Assembly: GCF_010729305.1 (NCBI RefSeq) | Contig: NZ_AP022574.1 | Location: 5,456,001-5,520,000, forward strand | Source: Mycolicibacterium psychrotolerans | GTDB lineage: Bacteria; Actinomycetota; Actinomycetes; Mycobacteriales; Mycobacteriaceae | Direction of reading: 5' to 3' | Length of the DNA: 64,000 bases | In this document: one piece after another, positions 49,375 to 57,967 of the stretch | Position numbering within the stretch: the stretch's first letter is position 1 | How the letters are laid out: every line of letters starts with the position of its first letter | Notes under the pieces: model-generated | What the model saw: only the letters and a program-made list of their open reading frames with translations | Database searches by the model: none | Told to the model about the DNA's origin: nothing | Made by a program: the position numbers and the translations under genes

Positions 49375-50247
49375 ATGACGACGATCGCGTTCCTGGGATT
49401 GGGCAACATGGGCGGGCCGATGGCGGCGAACCTGGTGGCCGCAGGGCACACCGTGCACGGGTTCGACCCGGTGGTCACGCTGCGCGACGCCGCGGCGGAA
49501 AAGGGTGCGGCGGTGTACACCAGCGGCGCCGAGGCGGCCGCCGGCGCCGACGTGGTGATCACGTCCCTCCCCAACGGTGACATCGTCAAGGCCGCGTACG
49601 CCGAGGTGCTGCCGGTCGCCAAGGACGGTGCCCTGCTGATCGACACCTCGACGATCTCCGTCGACGACGCCCGCACGATCCATGCCCAGGCCGGCGAGCG
49701 CGGGCTCGCACAGATCGACGCGCCGGTGTCGGGCGGTATCAAGGGAGCCACGGCCGGCACGCTGGCGTTCATGCTCGGCGGCACCAAAGAGGCAGTCGAC
49801 GCCGCCCGACCGGTACTGGAACCCATGGCGGGCAAGATCATTCACTGCGGAGACTCGGGGGCCGGGCAGGCCGCCAAGCTGTGCAACAACATGGTGCTCG
49901 CGGTGCAGCAGATCGCGATCGGTGAAGCGTTCGTGCTGGCCGAAAAGCTCGGCCTGCCCGCGCAGTCGCTGTTCGACGTGATCACCGGGGCGACCGGGAA
50001 CTGCTGGGCGGTGCACACCAACTGCCCTGTGCCGGGCCCGGTTCCGGCCTCACCGGCCAACAACGATTTCAAGCCGGGGTTCGCGACCGCGTTGATGAAC
50101 AAGGATCTCGGGTTGGCGATGGCCGCGGTGGCGTCGACGGGGTCGTCGGCTCCGCTGGGCAGCCACGCCGCCGAGATCTACCGGAGCTTCAACGAGGACC
50201 ACGCCGACAAGGACTTCAGCGCGGTCATCGAGATGCTGCGCGGCTGA
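49375..50247 (+). CDS. mmsB: 3-hydroxyisobutyrate dehydrogenase
   Basis: 290 residues. NAD-binding FLGLGNMGGPMAANL at the N-terminus, substrate loop DAPVSGGIKGATAGTLAFM, and catalytic lysine in GAGQAAKLCNNMV. Oxidises 3-hydroxyisobutyrate to methylmalonate semialdehyde, the substrate of MmsA. Last gene of the valine operon, 13 bases after fadE9 and converging on the HAD-like gene 4 bases away. Confidence 0.95.
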   Translation: MTTIAFLGLGNMGGPMAANLVAAGHTVHGFDPVVTLRDAAAEKGAAVYTSGAEAAAGADVVITSLPNGDIVKAAYAEVLPVAKDGALLIDTSTISVDDARTIHAQAGERGLAQIDAPVSGGIKGATAGTLAFMLGGTKEAVDAARPVLEPMAGKIIHCGDSGAGQAAKLCNNMVLAVQQIAIGEAFVLAEKLGLPAQSLFDVITGATGNCWAVHTNCPVPGPVPASPANNDFKPGFATALMNKDLGLAMAAVASTGSSAPLGSHAAEIYRSFNEDHADKDFSAVIEMLRG

Positions 50248-50251
50248 GGGA

Positions 50252-51001
50252 TCAGGCGGCGGTGACCGGGTGCGCGACGCGCCACTGGTCGCGCACCCGC
50301 TGACAGTCGACGACGCGCAGCGGGGCGGCCTCGGCGGTGGCACCCGTCAGCACCGTCGGCAGGCCTGCGGCCGCGGCCATGCGCTGACTGGCCGGCGACC
50401 CCGCGAACGCGAGCGCCTCCTGCGGGGCGGCGCCCAACTCGGCCAGGGCAGCCCCGTAAAGATCGGTGCGGGGTGCGTCGTCCGCAGTGACGATCGCCGC
50501 GACGACGCCCTCGCCGACGAGCTGACGCACCAGCGGCTCGACCCAGGAGTGGGTGCCCGAGCTGACGATGCCGACACTGATCCCGGCCGCGTAGGCCTCG
50601 GTGATCAGATCCACCACACCCGCCCGGGCGGTGATGTCGGCGTCGAGGATCGTCTCGGCCACGATCATGTCCTTGGTCGCGCAGATCTCGTCGACCAGCA
50701 GTTCGGCGAGCACGTCGCACTCGGAGCTGACCCCCCGTTTGCGCAGCTCCGCGGCCACCCGGCGGCGCTCGTCACTGAGCGCCATCAGCTGCCGGTAGCG
50801 CGCCTCGGACCACACGATGTCCAGGCCGAGCTCGGCGAACGCCTTGTTGAAGGCCGGCCGGTGACCGGCGCACTCGATGTCGGCGATCGCGTCGAGGTCG
50901 AACACGACCGCGCGCAGCGACGGCACTGTGGCGTCGCTGGGGCGCGGCCAGTCCCACCAGAATCGACCGGCTCGCCATGCCTTCTGCTGCGTGGGCTGCA
51001 T
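50252..51001 (-). CDS. HAD-superfamily hydrolase-like protein with altered motifs
   Basis: 249 residues. The first HAD motif is present as VVFDLDAIAD (usual DxDG(T/V)); motif II as GIVSSGTHSW. Motif III lysine is not evident (DAPRTDLYGAAL in place of KPxPDxY), and motif IV, normally (E/G)D(S/D), reads FAGSPAS without the acid. It thus resembles beta-phosphoglucomutase-like HADs but probably has weak or no phosphatase activity. Start ATG 51001 has no clear ribosome site, and later starts are possible. Divergent from the NarL-type regulator. Confidence 0.75.
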   Translation of the reverse strand: MQPTQQKAWRAGRFWWDWPRPSDATVPSLRAVVFDLDAIADIECAGHRPAFNKAFAELGLDIVWSEARYRQLMALSDERRRVAAELRKRGVSSECDVLAELLVDEICATKDMIVAETILDADITARAGVVDLITEAYAAGISVGIVSSGTHSWVEPLVRQLVGEGVVAAIVTADDAPRTDLYGAALAELGAAPQEALAFAGSPASQRMAAAAGLPTVLTGATAEAAPLRVVDCQRVRDQWRVAHPVTAA

Positions 51002-51037
51002 GACGAGAATCGTGTCTCACGTCACATGCTGTCCGCC

Positions 51038-51053
51038 TCCCCCATGTGGGGGA
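51038..51053. promoter_or_regulatory. Perfect 16-bp palindrome upstream of NarL-type regulator
   Basis: TCCCCCA-TG-TGGGGGA at 51038-51053 lies 55 bases before the regulator ATG and 37 bases before the HAD-like start. As the only strong inverted repeat in this divergent region, it may be the autoregulatory site of the response regulator. A T run after it is absent, so a terminator is unlikely. Confidence 0.45.
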
Positions 51054-51107
51054 TTCGCCGCGCCAACTTGGCCGGAAGCGGCGGGGTGCGCCTCTAAGGT
51101 GAGGGCC

Positions 51108-51779
51108 ATGACCACCCGTCTGGATCGCGAACCGGTGCGGATCGTGCTGGTCGACGACCACGAGATGGTCATCGAGGGACTCAAGGCGATGCTCGCCGCG
51201 TTCGACAGCAGGGTGACCGTCGTCGGGCAGGCGGTCGGCGCCGACAAGGTGATGAGCGTGGTCGCCGACCTCGACCCCGACATCGTGCTGTGTGATGTCC
51301 GGATGCAGGGCTCCAGCGGGCTGGACGTCTGCCAGCAGCTGCGCCAGCGCGACCCCGACCGGCGGGTGGTGATGCTGTCGGTCTACGACGACGAGCAGTA
51401 CCTGTTCCAGGCCCTGCGCGTCGGCGCGTCGGGGTATCTGCTCAAGAGCATCAGCAGCGAGGAGCTGGTGCGCCAATTGGAGTTCGTGCACAGCGGTGCG
51501 ACCGCGATCGACCCGGGCATGGCCGCCCGCGCGGTGGACACCGCGGCCCGGCTGCAGCGCGACGAGTTCTGGCCCGGCGCGCGGCAGGGCCTCACCCAGC
51601 GCGAAAGTGAGATCCTGGCGCTGGTGGTCAACGGGCTCTCGAACCGCGCGATCGCCGCCAAGCTGGTGATCGGCGACGAGACCGTCAAAACCCACCTCAG
51701 CTCGATCTACCGCAAGCTCGGCGTCAGCGACCGGACCGGCGCGGTGGCGACCGCTCTGCGCGAAGGCATCTACCAGTGA
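51108..51779 (+). CDS. NarL/LuxR-type response regulator
   Basis: 223 residues from ATG 51108. Receiver with acidic VDDHEMV, phospho-acceptor Asp in IVLCDVRMQGSSG and Lys in GYLLKSI; HTH with LTQRESEILALVVNGLSNR and DETVKTHLSSIYRKLGVSDR. Linked by a 4-base overlap to the GAF kinase, so they form a two-component system. The target genes are unknown; the palindrome at 51038 is a candidate site. Confidence 0.92.
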   Translation: MTTRLDREPVRIVLVDDHEMVIEGLKAMLAAFDSRVTVVGQAVGADKVMSVVADLDPDIVLCDVRMQGSSGLDVCQQLRQRDPDRRVVMLSVYDDEQYLFQALRVGASGYLLKSISSEELVRQLEFVHSGATAIDPGMAARAVDTAARLQRDEFWPGARQGLTQRESEILALVVNGLSNRAIAAKLVIGDETVKTHLSSIYRKLGVSDRTGAVATALREGIYQ

Positions 51780-52990
51780 GCACGCCGTCGCGGGCGGTGC
51801 TGACCGCCGACCGGGAACTCGCGCTGCTGCGCGAACTCATCCAGGCAGCGTCGCGCGGCCCCGGCGTCGAGCCACTGGCCGCCGCCGCTGCGCGGATGAT
51901 CACCGCGGCCACCGACAGCGACGTCTGCTTCGTGCACGTCCTCGACGACACCGAACGCTCGCTGACGCTGGCCGGCGCCACCCCACCGTTCGACTCGGAG
52001 GTCGGCAAGATCAGACTGCCGCTGGGACAAGGCATTTCGGGCTGGGTGGCCAGCCATCTGGAACCGGTGGTGATCCGCCGCGACAAGGAGTCCGACCCGC
52101 GGTATCTACCATTCCAGTCGCTTCGCGGCCGTGACTTCACCTCGATGGTGTCGGTGCCGATGGAGTCGACGCCCGGCGGGCTGGTCGGCGTGCTCAACGT
52201 GCACACCGTGGCCGAGCGTGACTTCGGCGACCGCGACGTCGAACTGCTGCTGGTGATCGGCCGGCTCATCGCCGGGGCCATGCACCAGGCCCGGCTGCAC
52301 CGGCAGCTGGTGGCCCGCGAACGCGCGCACGAGAACTTCGTCGAGCAGGTGATCGAGGCCCAGGAGATCGAGCGGCGGCGGCTGGCCGGCGACATCCACG
52401 ACGGCATCTCCCAGCGGCTGGTGACGCTGTCCTACCGGCTCGACGCGGCCGCGCAGGCGGCGAAGTCGCCCGACGACCGCGCCGCACTCACCGAGCAGCT
52501 CGACCGAGCCCGCGAGCTGGCCGAGCTGACGCTGCAGGAAGCCCGCGCCGCGATCAGCGGTCTACGGCCCCCGGTGCTCGACGACCTCGGGCTCTCCGGC
52601 GGGCTGGCCAGCCTGGCCCGGTCCATCCCGCAGATCGGCATCGACGTGGATCTGGCCGACACCCGGCTGCCCGATCACATCGAGCTCGCGCTGTACCGGA
52701 TCGCCCAGGAGTGTCTGCAGAACGTCGTCAAGCACGCCGACGCGACGCGGGCCCGGTTGACCTTCTCGCTGGACCGCGGCCCGCACGGTGACGTCGCCCG
52801 GCTCGAGATCGTCGACGACGGAGTCGGTTTCGACACCCTGGAGCGTCCGCTGGGCAGCGACGAGATGGGCGGCTACGGCCTTTTGTCGATGGCCGAGCGC
52901 GCCGAGATCGTCGGCGGCCGGCTCAACATCCGGTCGCGCCCCGGCGCGGGCACCACGGTCACCGCGAGCATCCCGGTGCCTGCCCGCTGA
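51776..52990 (+). CDS. GAF-domain sensor histidine kinase, NarL type
   Basis: 404 residues from GTG 51776. One GAF domain (about 30-170) with VGKIRLPLGQGISGW and SVPMESTPGGLVGVLNVH; HisKA_3 with H208 in GDIHDGISQRLVTLSY; HATPase with NVVKHADATRARL, DDGVGFD and GLLSMAERAEIVGG. No membrane helix and no HH haem motif, so unlike the DosS-like kinase at 22047. Signal unknown. Cognate partner is the adjacent NarL-type regulator. Confidence 0.92.
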   Translation: MSTPSRAVLTADRELALLRELIQAASRGPGVEPLAAAAARMITAATDSDVCFVHVLDDTERSLTLAGATPPFDSEVGKIRLPLGQGISGWVASHLEPVVIRRDKESDPRYLPFQSLRGRDFTSMVSVPMESTPGGLVGVLNVHTVAERDFGDRDVELLLVIGRLIAGAMHQARLHRQLVARERAHENFVEQVIEAQEIERRRLAGDIHDGISQRLVTLSYRLDAAAQAAKSPDDRAALTEQLDRARELAELTLQEARAAISGLRPPVLDDLGLSGGLASLARSIPQIGIDVDLADTRLPDHIELALYRIAQECLQNVVKHADATRARLTFSLDRGPHGDVARLEIVDDGVGFDTLERPLGSDEMGGYGLLSMAERAEIVGGRLNIRSRPGAGTTVTASIPVPAR

Positions 52991-53004
52991 AAGTCGCGTC
53001 CCGC

Positions 53005-53065
53005 CGCGAACGTGCACTCCTCGTCGTGACCGCGCGAACGAAGCTACAAGGAATGCACGTTCGCG
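53005..53065. terminator. 12-bp inverted repeat between convergent genes
   Basis: CGCGAACGTGCA (53005-53016) pairs perfectly with TGCACGTTCGCG (53054-53065) around a 37-base loop, filling the space between the kinase stop (52990) and the MarR stop (53071). The long loop is unlike a compact intrinsic terminator and lacks a U tract. It may act on both transcripts, or be a copy of a mycobacterial intergenic repeat. Confidence 0.45.
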
Positions 53066-53070
53066 AGCGG

Positions 53071-53574
53071 TCAGAAGTCGCCGGCGCTGTGGCGCAGTGC
53101 GCGGATCGACTCGGCCAGCGCGCGCGACTGCGCGTCGGAGACACCGATGTCGGCGAACACGTCGCTGTTGAGCGTGACGGTGGCGTCCTCGACGGTGGAG
53201 CGGCCCAGATCGGTCAGCCGGACCAGGGTGGTCCGCCCGTCGGTCGGATGCGGGATCCGCTCGACCAGCCCGTCGGACTCCAGTCGCCGGATCGCGTGGG
53301 TGACGCTGGTGACGTGCACCTGCAGCCGGTCGGAGGCCTTCGTGATCGGCAGCGCGCCGGTGCGGCTGAACGCCAGCAGCCGCAGCAGTTCGAACCGCGA
53401 GAAGCTGAGGTCGTAGGGCCGCAACGCATTCTCGACGCGGGCCAGCAGGATCTGGTGCGCGCGCATCACCGATGTCACCGCGACCATGCCGTCGGCCACG
53501 TCGCCCCAACCGGACTTCTCCCAGTTGGCGCGCGCCGCCGCGATCGGATCCCGTCGCTCCGACTCGCTGGCCAC
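53071..53574 (-). CDS. MarR-family transcription regulator
   Basis: 167 residues from GTG 53574. Winged helix with LSFSRFELLRLLAFSRTGALP, ITKASDRLQVHVTSVTHAIRRLESDGLV and the wing PHPTDGRTTLVRLTDLGR. Position next to the sigL-rslA region resembles Rv0737 of M. tuberculosis. It ends the minus-strand run from secY to here; only 8 bases separate it from the aminotransferase stop, so cotranscription with the biosynthetic genes is likely. It may sense a product or precursor (inference). Confidence 0.9.
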   Translation of the reverse strand: MASESERRDPIAAARANWEKSGWGDVADGMVAVTSVMRAHQILLARVENALRPYDLSFSRFELLRLLAFSRTGALPITKASDRLQVHVTSVTHAIRRLESDGLVERIPHPTDGRTTLVRLTDLGRSTVEDATVTLNSDVFADIGVSDAQSRALAESIRALRHSAGDF

Positions 53575-53582
53575 GCCTCTTC

Positions 53583-54608
53583 TTACCGCATCGCCGCTGC
53601 GACGGTGCGGATCACCGCCCGCGTCGAGGCCCGCGAGCCGACGGTGATGCGAACGCCGCCGTCGTCGTACCGGCGTACCAGCAGCCCCGAGCCGTCGAAG
53701 GCGTCGCTCCAGCGCACCCGGTCACCGGGCAGGTACACGAAGTTCGCCTGCGCGTCGGTGGTGTACACGCCCATCGCCCGCAGCCGCATCTGCAGCCGCC
53801 TGCGTTCGGCCGTGATCGTCCTGATCCGATGCAGCAGTTGGCTTTCCGCCTCATAGGAAGCGACGACGGCTACCAACGCGGGCAGCGACACCCCGAAGGG
53901 CAGCTGCATCGCCCACAGCGCGCGGCCCAGCGCAGGTGCGCAGAAGCCGTACCCGACCCGCAGCCCCGCCAGCCCATAAGCTTTCGAGAAGGTGCGCACC
54001 ACCACGACGTTGCCGAAGCGGCGCACCAGCTCGACCGCGTCGACGCGGTGTTCAGGGGCGAGGAATTCCACGTAGGCCTCGTCGAGCAGCACCACGGTGT
54101 CGGCGGGCACCCGCTGCAGAAACCGCTCGAGGGCGCTCACCTGCTCCACCGTGCCCGTCGGATTGTGCGGCCGGCACACCGCCACCACGCGCGCGCCGAC
54201 CGCGGCGTCGGCCATCGCGTCGAGGTCGTGGTGGCCGTGCCTGTCGAGCGGAACCGTCACCGGCCGCAGCCGCGCCATCCGCGCGAGAATCGGGTAGCCG
54301 TCGAACGTCGGCGTCGACGTCACCAGTGTGTCGCCGGGACTGGTCAGCGCATGCAGCACCTGCATCAGCACGCCCGTCGCCCCCTCCCCGATCACCACCT
54401 GGTCCGCAGCCACTCCGAGGCGTCCCGCGATGACCGACCGCAGCCGGTGCGGCAGGAAATCGGGATAGCGGTTCAGCGAGTCCACTGACGCGCGTACGGC
54501 GGCGCGCACCGCAGGCAGCGGCGGGAACGGATTCTCGTTGAGCGACAACGCACACGGATTCACCGCGTCGGGCAGCACGGTCACGGCCGCGGCGTCGCGC
54601 GCGGCCAT
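53583..54608 (-). CDS. Class I/II PLP-dependent aminotransferase (HisC/Pat-like)
   Basis: 341 residues from ATG 54608, which shares one base with the preceding stop (TGATG). Motifs: SLNENPFPPLP, GEGATGVLMQVL (phosphate cup), RPHNPTGT, LDEAYVEF, and the PLP-lysine in RTFSKAYGLAGLRVGY. The family includes histidinol-phosphate and aromatic aminotransferases. The context, with a KAS-III-like enzyme, SRPBCC and a ThDP enzyme, argues for amination of a keto intermediate rather than histidine synthesis. Confidence 0.9.
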   Translation of the reverse strand: MAARDAAAVTVLPDAVNPCALSLNENPFPPLPAVRAAVRASVDSLNRYPDFLPHRLRSVIAGRLGVAADQVVIGEGATGVLMQVLHALTSPGDTLVTSTPTFDGYPILARMARLRPVTVPLDRHGHHDLDAMADAAVGARVVAVCRPHNPTGTVEQVSALERFLQRVPADTVVLLDEAYVEFLAPEHRVDAVELVRRFGNVVVVRTFSKAYGLAGLRVGYGFCAPALGRALWAMQLPFGVSLPALVAVVASYEAESQLLHRIRTITAERRRLQMRLRAMGVYTTDAQANFVYLPGDRVRWSDAFDGSGLLVRRYDDGGVRITVGSRASTRAVIRTVAAAMR

Positions 54609-55630
54609 CAGGGTCGTCCGCCCCACCGCACGGCGGCCGCACCCGCGAAATCACCGGCGTGGGCGAAGGCCCCCATCAGCACGGTGTCCCCGGGCCGCAC
54701 CTTGCCGTCGGCGACGGCACGGTCGAGGTTCACCGGGATTCCCGCGGCGAACAGGTTGCCGCACTCATCAAAAGTATCGACGTGTCTCGACTCGGGCACC
54801 TCGAGCGCCTCCCGCCAGTTGCGCAGGAACACCCGGTTGGGCTGGTTGCTGACGAACAGGTCGATGTCGGAGGGCGCCAGGCCGAGGCGGTCGCAGACGG
54901 CGTAGCTCACCTCGGGCACCTGGCGGTTGCCGCGGGCCAGCACCTTGGTGATCTTGGCCTCGGTGAAGCCGATGCACCCCTCACCCGGGCCGGCCTGCCA
55001 CCACAGCCGCGGCGGGTCGACCGCGATGGTCATGTCGCCGGCGTACTCGCCGTAGGTGCGGCATTCGACGGCGAGGATCGGCGCGGCGTCCGACCGGGCG
55101 ACCAGGCCGACGGCAGCGCCGTCACCGGGCACGGCGGCCTGCGCCTTGGTCCGGATGGTGGGCTGGTCGAAGATCTGCCCGGCCGCGTTCTGCACGACGG
55201 CGATCAGCGCGGTGCGACCCTCCCCGGCGGCCAGCAGTGTGCGGGCCAGACTCATCCCGAGCACGAACGCCGCGCACCCGCCGTTGTGCAGGTCGATCAC
55301 GTGCCGCGGTTTCATGCCGAGCCGGTGTGCGATCGCACCGCCCGCACCGTAGAACGGCATGTCCGGTAGCTGGGTGTGGGTGATCAGCACGTCCGCGCCG
55401 CGGACCATGTCCTCGCCGTGGCGCTCGAGCAGGCCGGCGGCGGCCCGCTCGACCATGTCGGCCGCGGTGGTGCCGGGCGTGACGTGATGGCGGTGCCGCG
55501 GCGCGCGGAACATCCGGTTCTCCCGCAGTTCGTCGCTTTCTGCGAACTGCGCGTAGTACTCGGCCCCGATCGGGGCACCCGGCAGATGCACCGACACGTC
55601 GAGCAGGCTCACGGGTTCGGTTGTGCTCAC
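54608..55630 (-). CDS. Beta-ketoacyl-ACP synthase III-like protein with His-to-Asn change
   Basis: 340 residues from GTG 55630. Thiolase fold with nucleophile C119 in LHNGGCAAFVLGM and the second Asn in CGNLFAAGIP (N292). The catalytic His of FabH (normally HQAN) is replaced: residues 261-265 read SNQPN, with N262 at the His place. Enzymes without it usually do not decarboxylate malonyl-ACP and act as acyltransferases or as condensing enzymes with other acceptors. In this operon it may transfer an acyl group to the amino or hydroxy product of its neighbours. Confidence 0.88.
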   Translation of the reverse strand: MSTTEPVSLLDVSVHLPGAPIGAEYYAQFAESDELRENRMFRAPRHRHHVTPGTTAADMVERAAAGLLERHGEDMVRGADVLITHTQLPDMPFYGAGGAIAHRLGMKPRHVIDLHNGGCAAFVLGMSLARTLLAAGEGRTALIAVVQNAAGQIFDQPTIRTKAQAAVPGDGAAVGLVARSDAAPILAVECRTYGEYAGDMTIAVDPPRLWWQAGPGEGCIGFTEAKITKVLARGNRQVPEVSYAVCDRLGLAPSDIDLFVSNQPNRVFLRNWREALEVPESRHVDTFDECGNLFAAGIPVNLDRAVADGKVRPGDTVLMGAFAHAGDFAGAAAVRWGGRP

Positions 55631-55637
55631 GGCGTTC

Positions 55638-56288
55638 TCATCTCATCCATGCCGGCGTGACCGGCAGCCCGTTGCGGTGCCGGTGCTCGGCGATCGCCTT
55701 GAGGTTCGCGAGCTCGAGTTGGTGGCCGGGCCCGAACATGTCCCAGAAGTCACCCACCCACACCGGCCGGCCCGCCGGCGCGGTCTCCGGATAGGGGTTG
55801 TGGTCGTAGAACGGGTGGTGACAATTCGTCCACAGCACAACCGAACCGGGCTTGTCGAAGACGACCTGTGCGTCGACGACGCGCATCAGGTAGATCATCC
55901 ACAGGTGCTTGCCCTGGTCCCATGCGCAGTGGTAGTCGACGGTCATCGCCTCGGGGTGCGCGACGGTGCGGGTGTAGATCGCGCTACCCGGACCGTCGGG
56001 GCCCGCGCCCAGCCGGTCGTGGGCGAGCCACAGGCCCGGCTCGTCGGTCGGGGTGAAGCCGCGCAGGCTGTACGTCCACTCCTCCAGACAGCGGGTGTCG
56101 GTGAGGTATTCGAACAGTTCGTCGGGCGGACAGTCGATGTAGTCGTTGACCGTGCAGTAGGTGCCGAACACCTGGTCGTGCGGATACACCGACCGCATCC
56201 GCTCCATGATCATCGGCGTGGCCTGTTCCTTCGGGGACGTCTCGATGCGGATCAGACCGTCGATCTCGTCAAGCGTGCGCAGCGACAT
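55638..56288 (-). CDS. SRPBCC family protein (cyclase/dehydratase-like) in biosynthetic operon
   Basis: 216 residues. Pattern of a START-like barrel: YCTVNDYIDCPPDELFEYLTD, ECLEEWTYSLRGF-like CLEEWTYSLRGF, and ELANLKAIAEHRHRNG near the end. It contains several His/Asp (NCHHPFYDHNPY) that could bind metal. Polyketide cyclases share this fold. The start lies 20 bases inside the ThDP-enzyme 3' end, and the stop is 7 bases from the KAS-III-like start, so it belongs to the same transcript. Confidence 0.8.
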   Translation of the reverse strand: MSLRTLDEIDGLIRIETSPKEQATPMIMERMRSVYPHDQVFGTYCTVNDYIDCPPDELFEYLTDTRCLEEWTYSLRGFTPTDEPGLWLAHDRLGAGPDGPGSAIYTRTVAHPEAMTVDYHCAWDQGKHLWMIYLMRVVDAQVVFDKPGSVVLWTNCHHPFYDHNPYPETAPAGRPVWVGDFWDMFGPGHQLELANLKAIAEHRHRNGLPVTPAWMR

Positions 56289-57915
56289 GCGGGGACTCCT
56301 TCTGGGTGAGAAACGCCGCGAACGGCGGGATTTCGTCGGGTGAGCATTCGACGGCGACCACCGACGGGCCGTCGCAGGCCAGGGCGGTGCGCAGTGCGGC
56401 GGGCAGGTGCTGCGCCGCGTCGACGTCGACGGCGGGCAGCCCGGGGAACATCGCGGCCAGACCGGCGCCCAGCCGGCTCGGCCCGAAGCGGTTCCGGCCG
56501 TCGCCGCCCCCGTAGAACAGCTGCTCGCGGGTCACGCACATCGCGTGCGCGTGATTGTCGAAGAGCAGGAAGGTGATCGGCAGCCGGTAGCGCAGCGCGG
56601 TGTGGATCTCCATGCCGTGCATGTAGAAGGAACCGTCGCCGGCGATCACGACGGTGCGGCGGCCGCGGTGCGCCACGCTGCCGACGGCCGCACCGAAGCT
56701 GTACCCCATGCCGCCCATGCCGAGCGCGACGAGGAACCTGCCGTCGGCCCGCGCGGGCAGGTGGTGGATGGCCGCCGCGCCGATGTTGCCGGCGTCGACG
56801 ACGATGTCGGCACCGGCAGGCAGGGCGGCGTCGATCGCGTGCAGCGCGGTGCGGTACCGCACTCCGGGACCGCAGGCCGCAGGGGTCGACAACTCGCTGG
56901 GCGACAACACCTTTCGCGCATAGTCCGACCTCCGGCCGACGGCGGCGGTGAGCGCAGGCAGTGCGGCGCGCAGGTCGTCGGCGCGGCAGTGCATGGCCGC
57001 CACGTACGGCACGGCCGATCCGATCGACAGGGTGGGCACGGCGGCCAGTGCGCCGTCGAGGCCGGCCCGGGCGGTGACGTCCATGCGGGTGCCGATCAGC
57101 AGGCAGGCCGTGCTGCGTTCGAGCGCGGCGACCACAGCGGGGTGCCCCATCACCCCTGTGACGGGGGCGCCGGGGGCGACGTCCTTGGCGTCGGGCACCG
57201 TGGCCGGCTGCGCACCGAGCGCGTCGCAGAGCAGCCGCAGTTCGGCGCGGGCGTCGTCGCGGGCGACCTGCTCACCGGCGATGACGGCAACCGGCCCCGT
57301 GGCGGCCCGCAATGCCCCGACGATGTCGTCCAGGTCGGGGAGCGGTGCGCGCGGGGGGCGGTGCGCGGACAGCCCGACGGTCGGCGACATGACTGCCTGC
57401 TGAATGTCCTTGGGCAGCAGGAGCACTGCGGGTCCGCCGGCCGACGCCGCGGTGAACGCGTCGGCCAGCGCGCGCGCGATGTCCTCGGGCCGGGTCACGC
57501 GGCGGCAGTACAGCGACACCGCGGAGAACAGCGCCTCGGCGTCGAGGGTGTCGTCGGCGCCGCTGGTGTCCTGGAAGGCGCCGCGGCCGTCGAGCCGGGT
57601 CGGGGCCTGCCCGACGAGCGCCAGCACCGGCACCCGGCGGGCCAACGATTCGCCGAGCCCGGGGACGAGGTTCAGGCAGCCGCCGCCCGACGTGGCGGCG
57701 ACCACGCCGAGCCGGGCTCCGCTGCGGCTGTAGCCGTCCGCCATTGCGGCAGCGCCGAATTCGTGTTTGGCCAGGACGGTGGCGACGTCCTCGCGGCCGG
57801 CCGCGGCATCGAAGAGGTCTTCGATGTTGGCGCCGTCGACGCCGAAGAGGTGCCGAACGCCGCGGGCGGCCAGCCGGTCGACGATGTGATCGACCACCCG
57901 ATACTCCTCGGCCAT
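56269..57915 (-). CDS. Thiamine-diphosphate-dependent enzyme (acetolactate synthase/decarboxylase type)
   Basis: 548 residues. PYR domain 1-170 with HLFGVDGANIEDLF and the catalytic Glu in LAKHEFGAAAMADGY; central domain about 190-330; PP domain with GDGSFYMHGMEIHTALR and LLFDNHAHAM for Mg/ThDP binding. It would make or use an acyl carbanion from a 2-oxoacid. The FAD-site residues of true acetolactate synthases are not obvious, so carboligation or decarboxylation of another keto acid is likely. First gene of the four-gene operon; a SigL-type promoter at 57940-57967 lies 25 bases before its ATG. Confidence 0.9.
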   Translation of the reverse strand: MAEEYRVVDHIVDRLAARGVRHLFGVDGANIEDLFDAAAGREDVATVLAKHEFGAAAMADGYSRSGARLGVVAATSGGGCLNLVPGLGESLARRVPVLALVGQAPTRLDGRGAFQDTSGADDTLDAEALFSAVSLYCRRVTRPEDIARALADAFTAASAGGPAVLLLPKDIQQAVMSPTVGLSAHRPPRAPLPDLDDIVGALRAATGPVAVIAGEQVARDDARAELRLLCDALGAQPATVPDAKDVAPGAPVTGVMGHPAVVAALERSTACLLIGTRMDVTARAGLDGALAAVPTLSIGSAVPYVAAMHCRADDLRAALPALTAAVGRRSDYARKVLSPSELSTPAACGPGVRYRTALHAIDAALPAGADIVVDAGNIGAAAIHHLPARADGRFLVALGMGGMGYSFGAAVGSVAHRGRRTVVIAGDGSFYMHGMEIHTALRYRLPITFLLFDNHAHAMCVTREQLFYGGGDGRNRFGPSRLGAGLAAMFPGLPAVDVDAAQHLPAALRTALACDGPSVVAVECSPDEIPPFAAFLTQKESPHVAAHA

Positions 57916-57939
57916 GCCGCACCACCTTCCTTCACCGGT

Positions 57940-57967
57940 GACACGACGGCAGAGGAGGTTTGGTTCA
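57940..57967 (-). promoter_or_regulatory. SigL-type promoter before ThDP-enzyme operon
   Basis: On the minus strand TGAACC (57967-57962), 16-base spacer, CGTGTC (57945-57940). It fits the SigL consensus TGAACC-N(16-18)-CGTGTC exactly. The TGA of the -35 is also the rslA stop codon. The ATG at 57915 follows about 25 bases after the -10. Confidence 0.8.
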
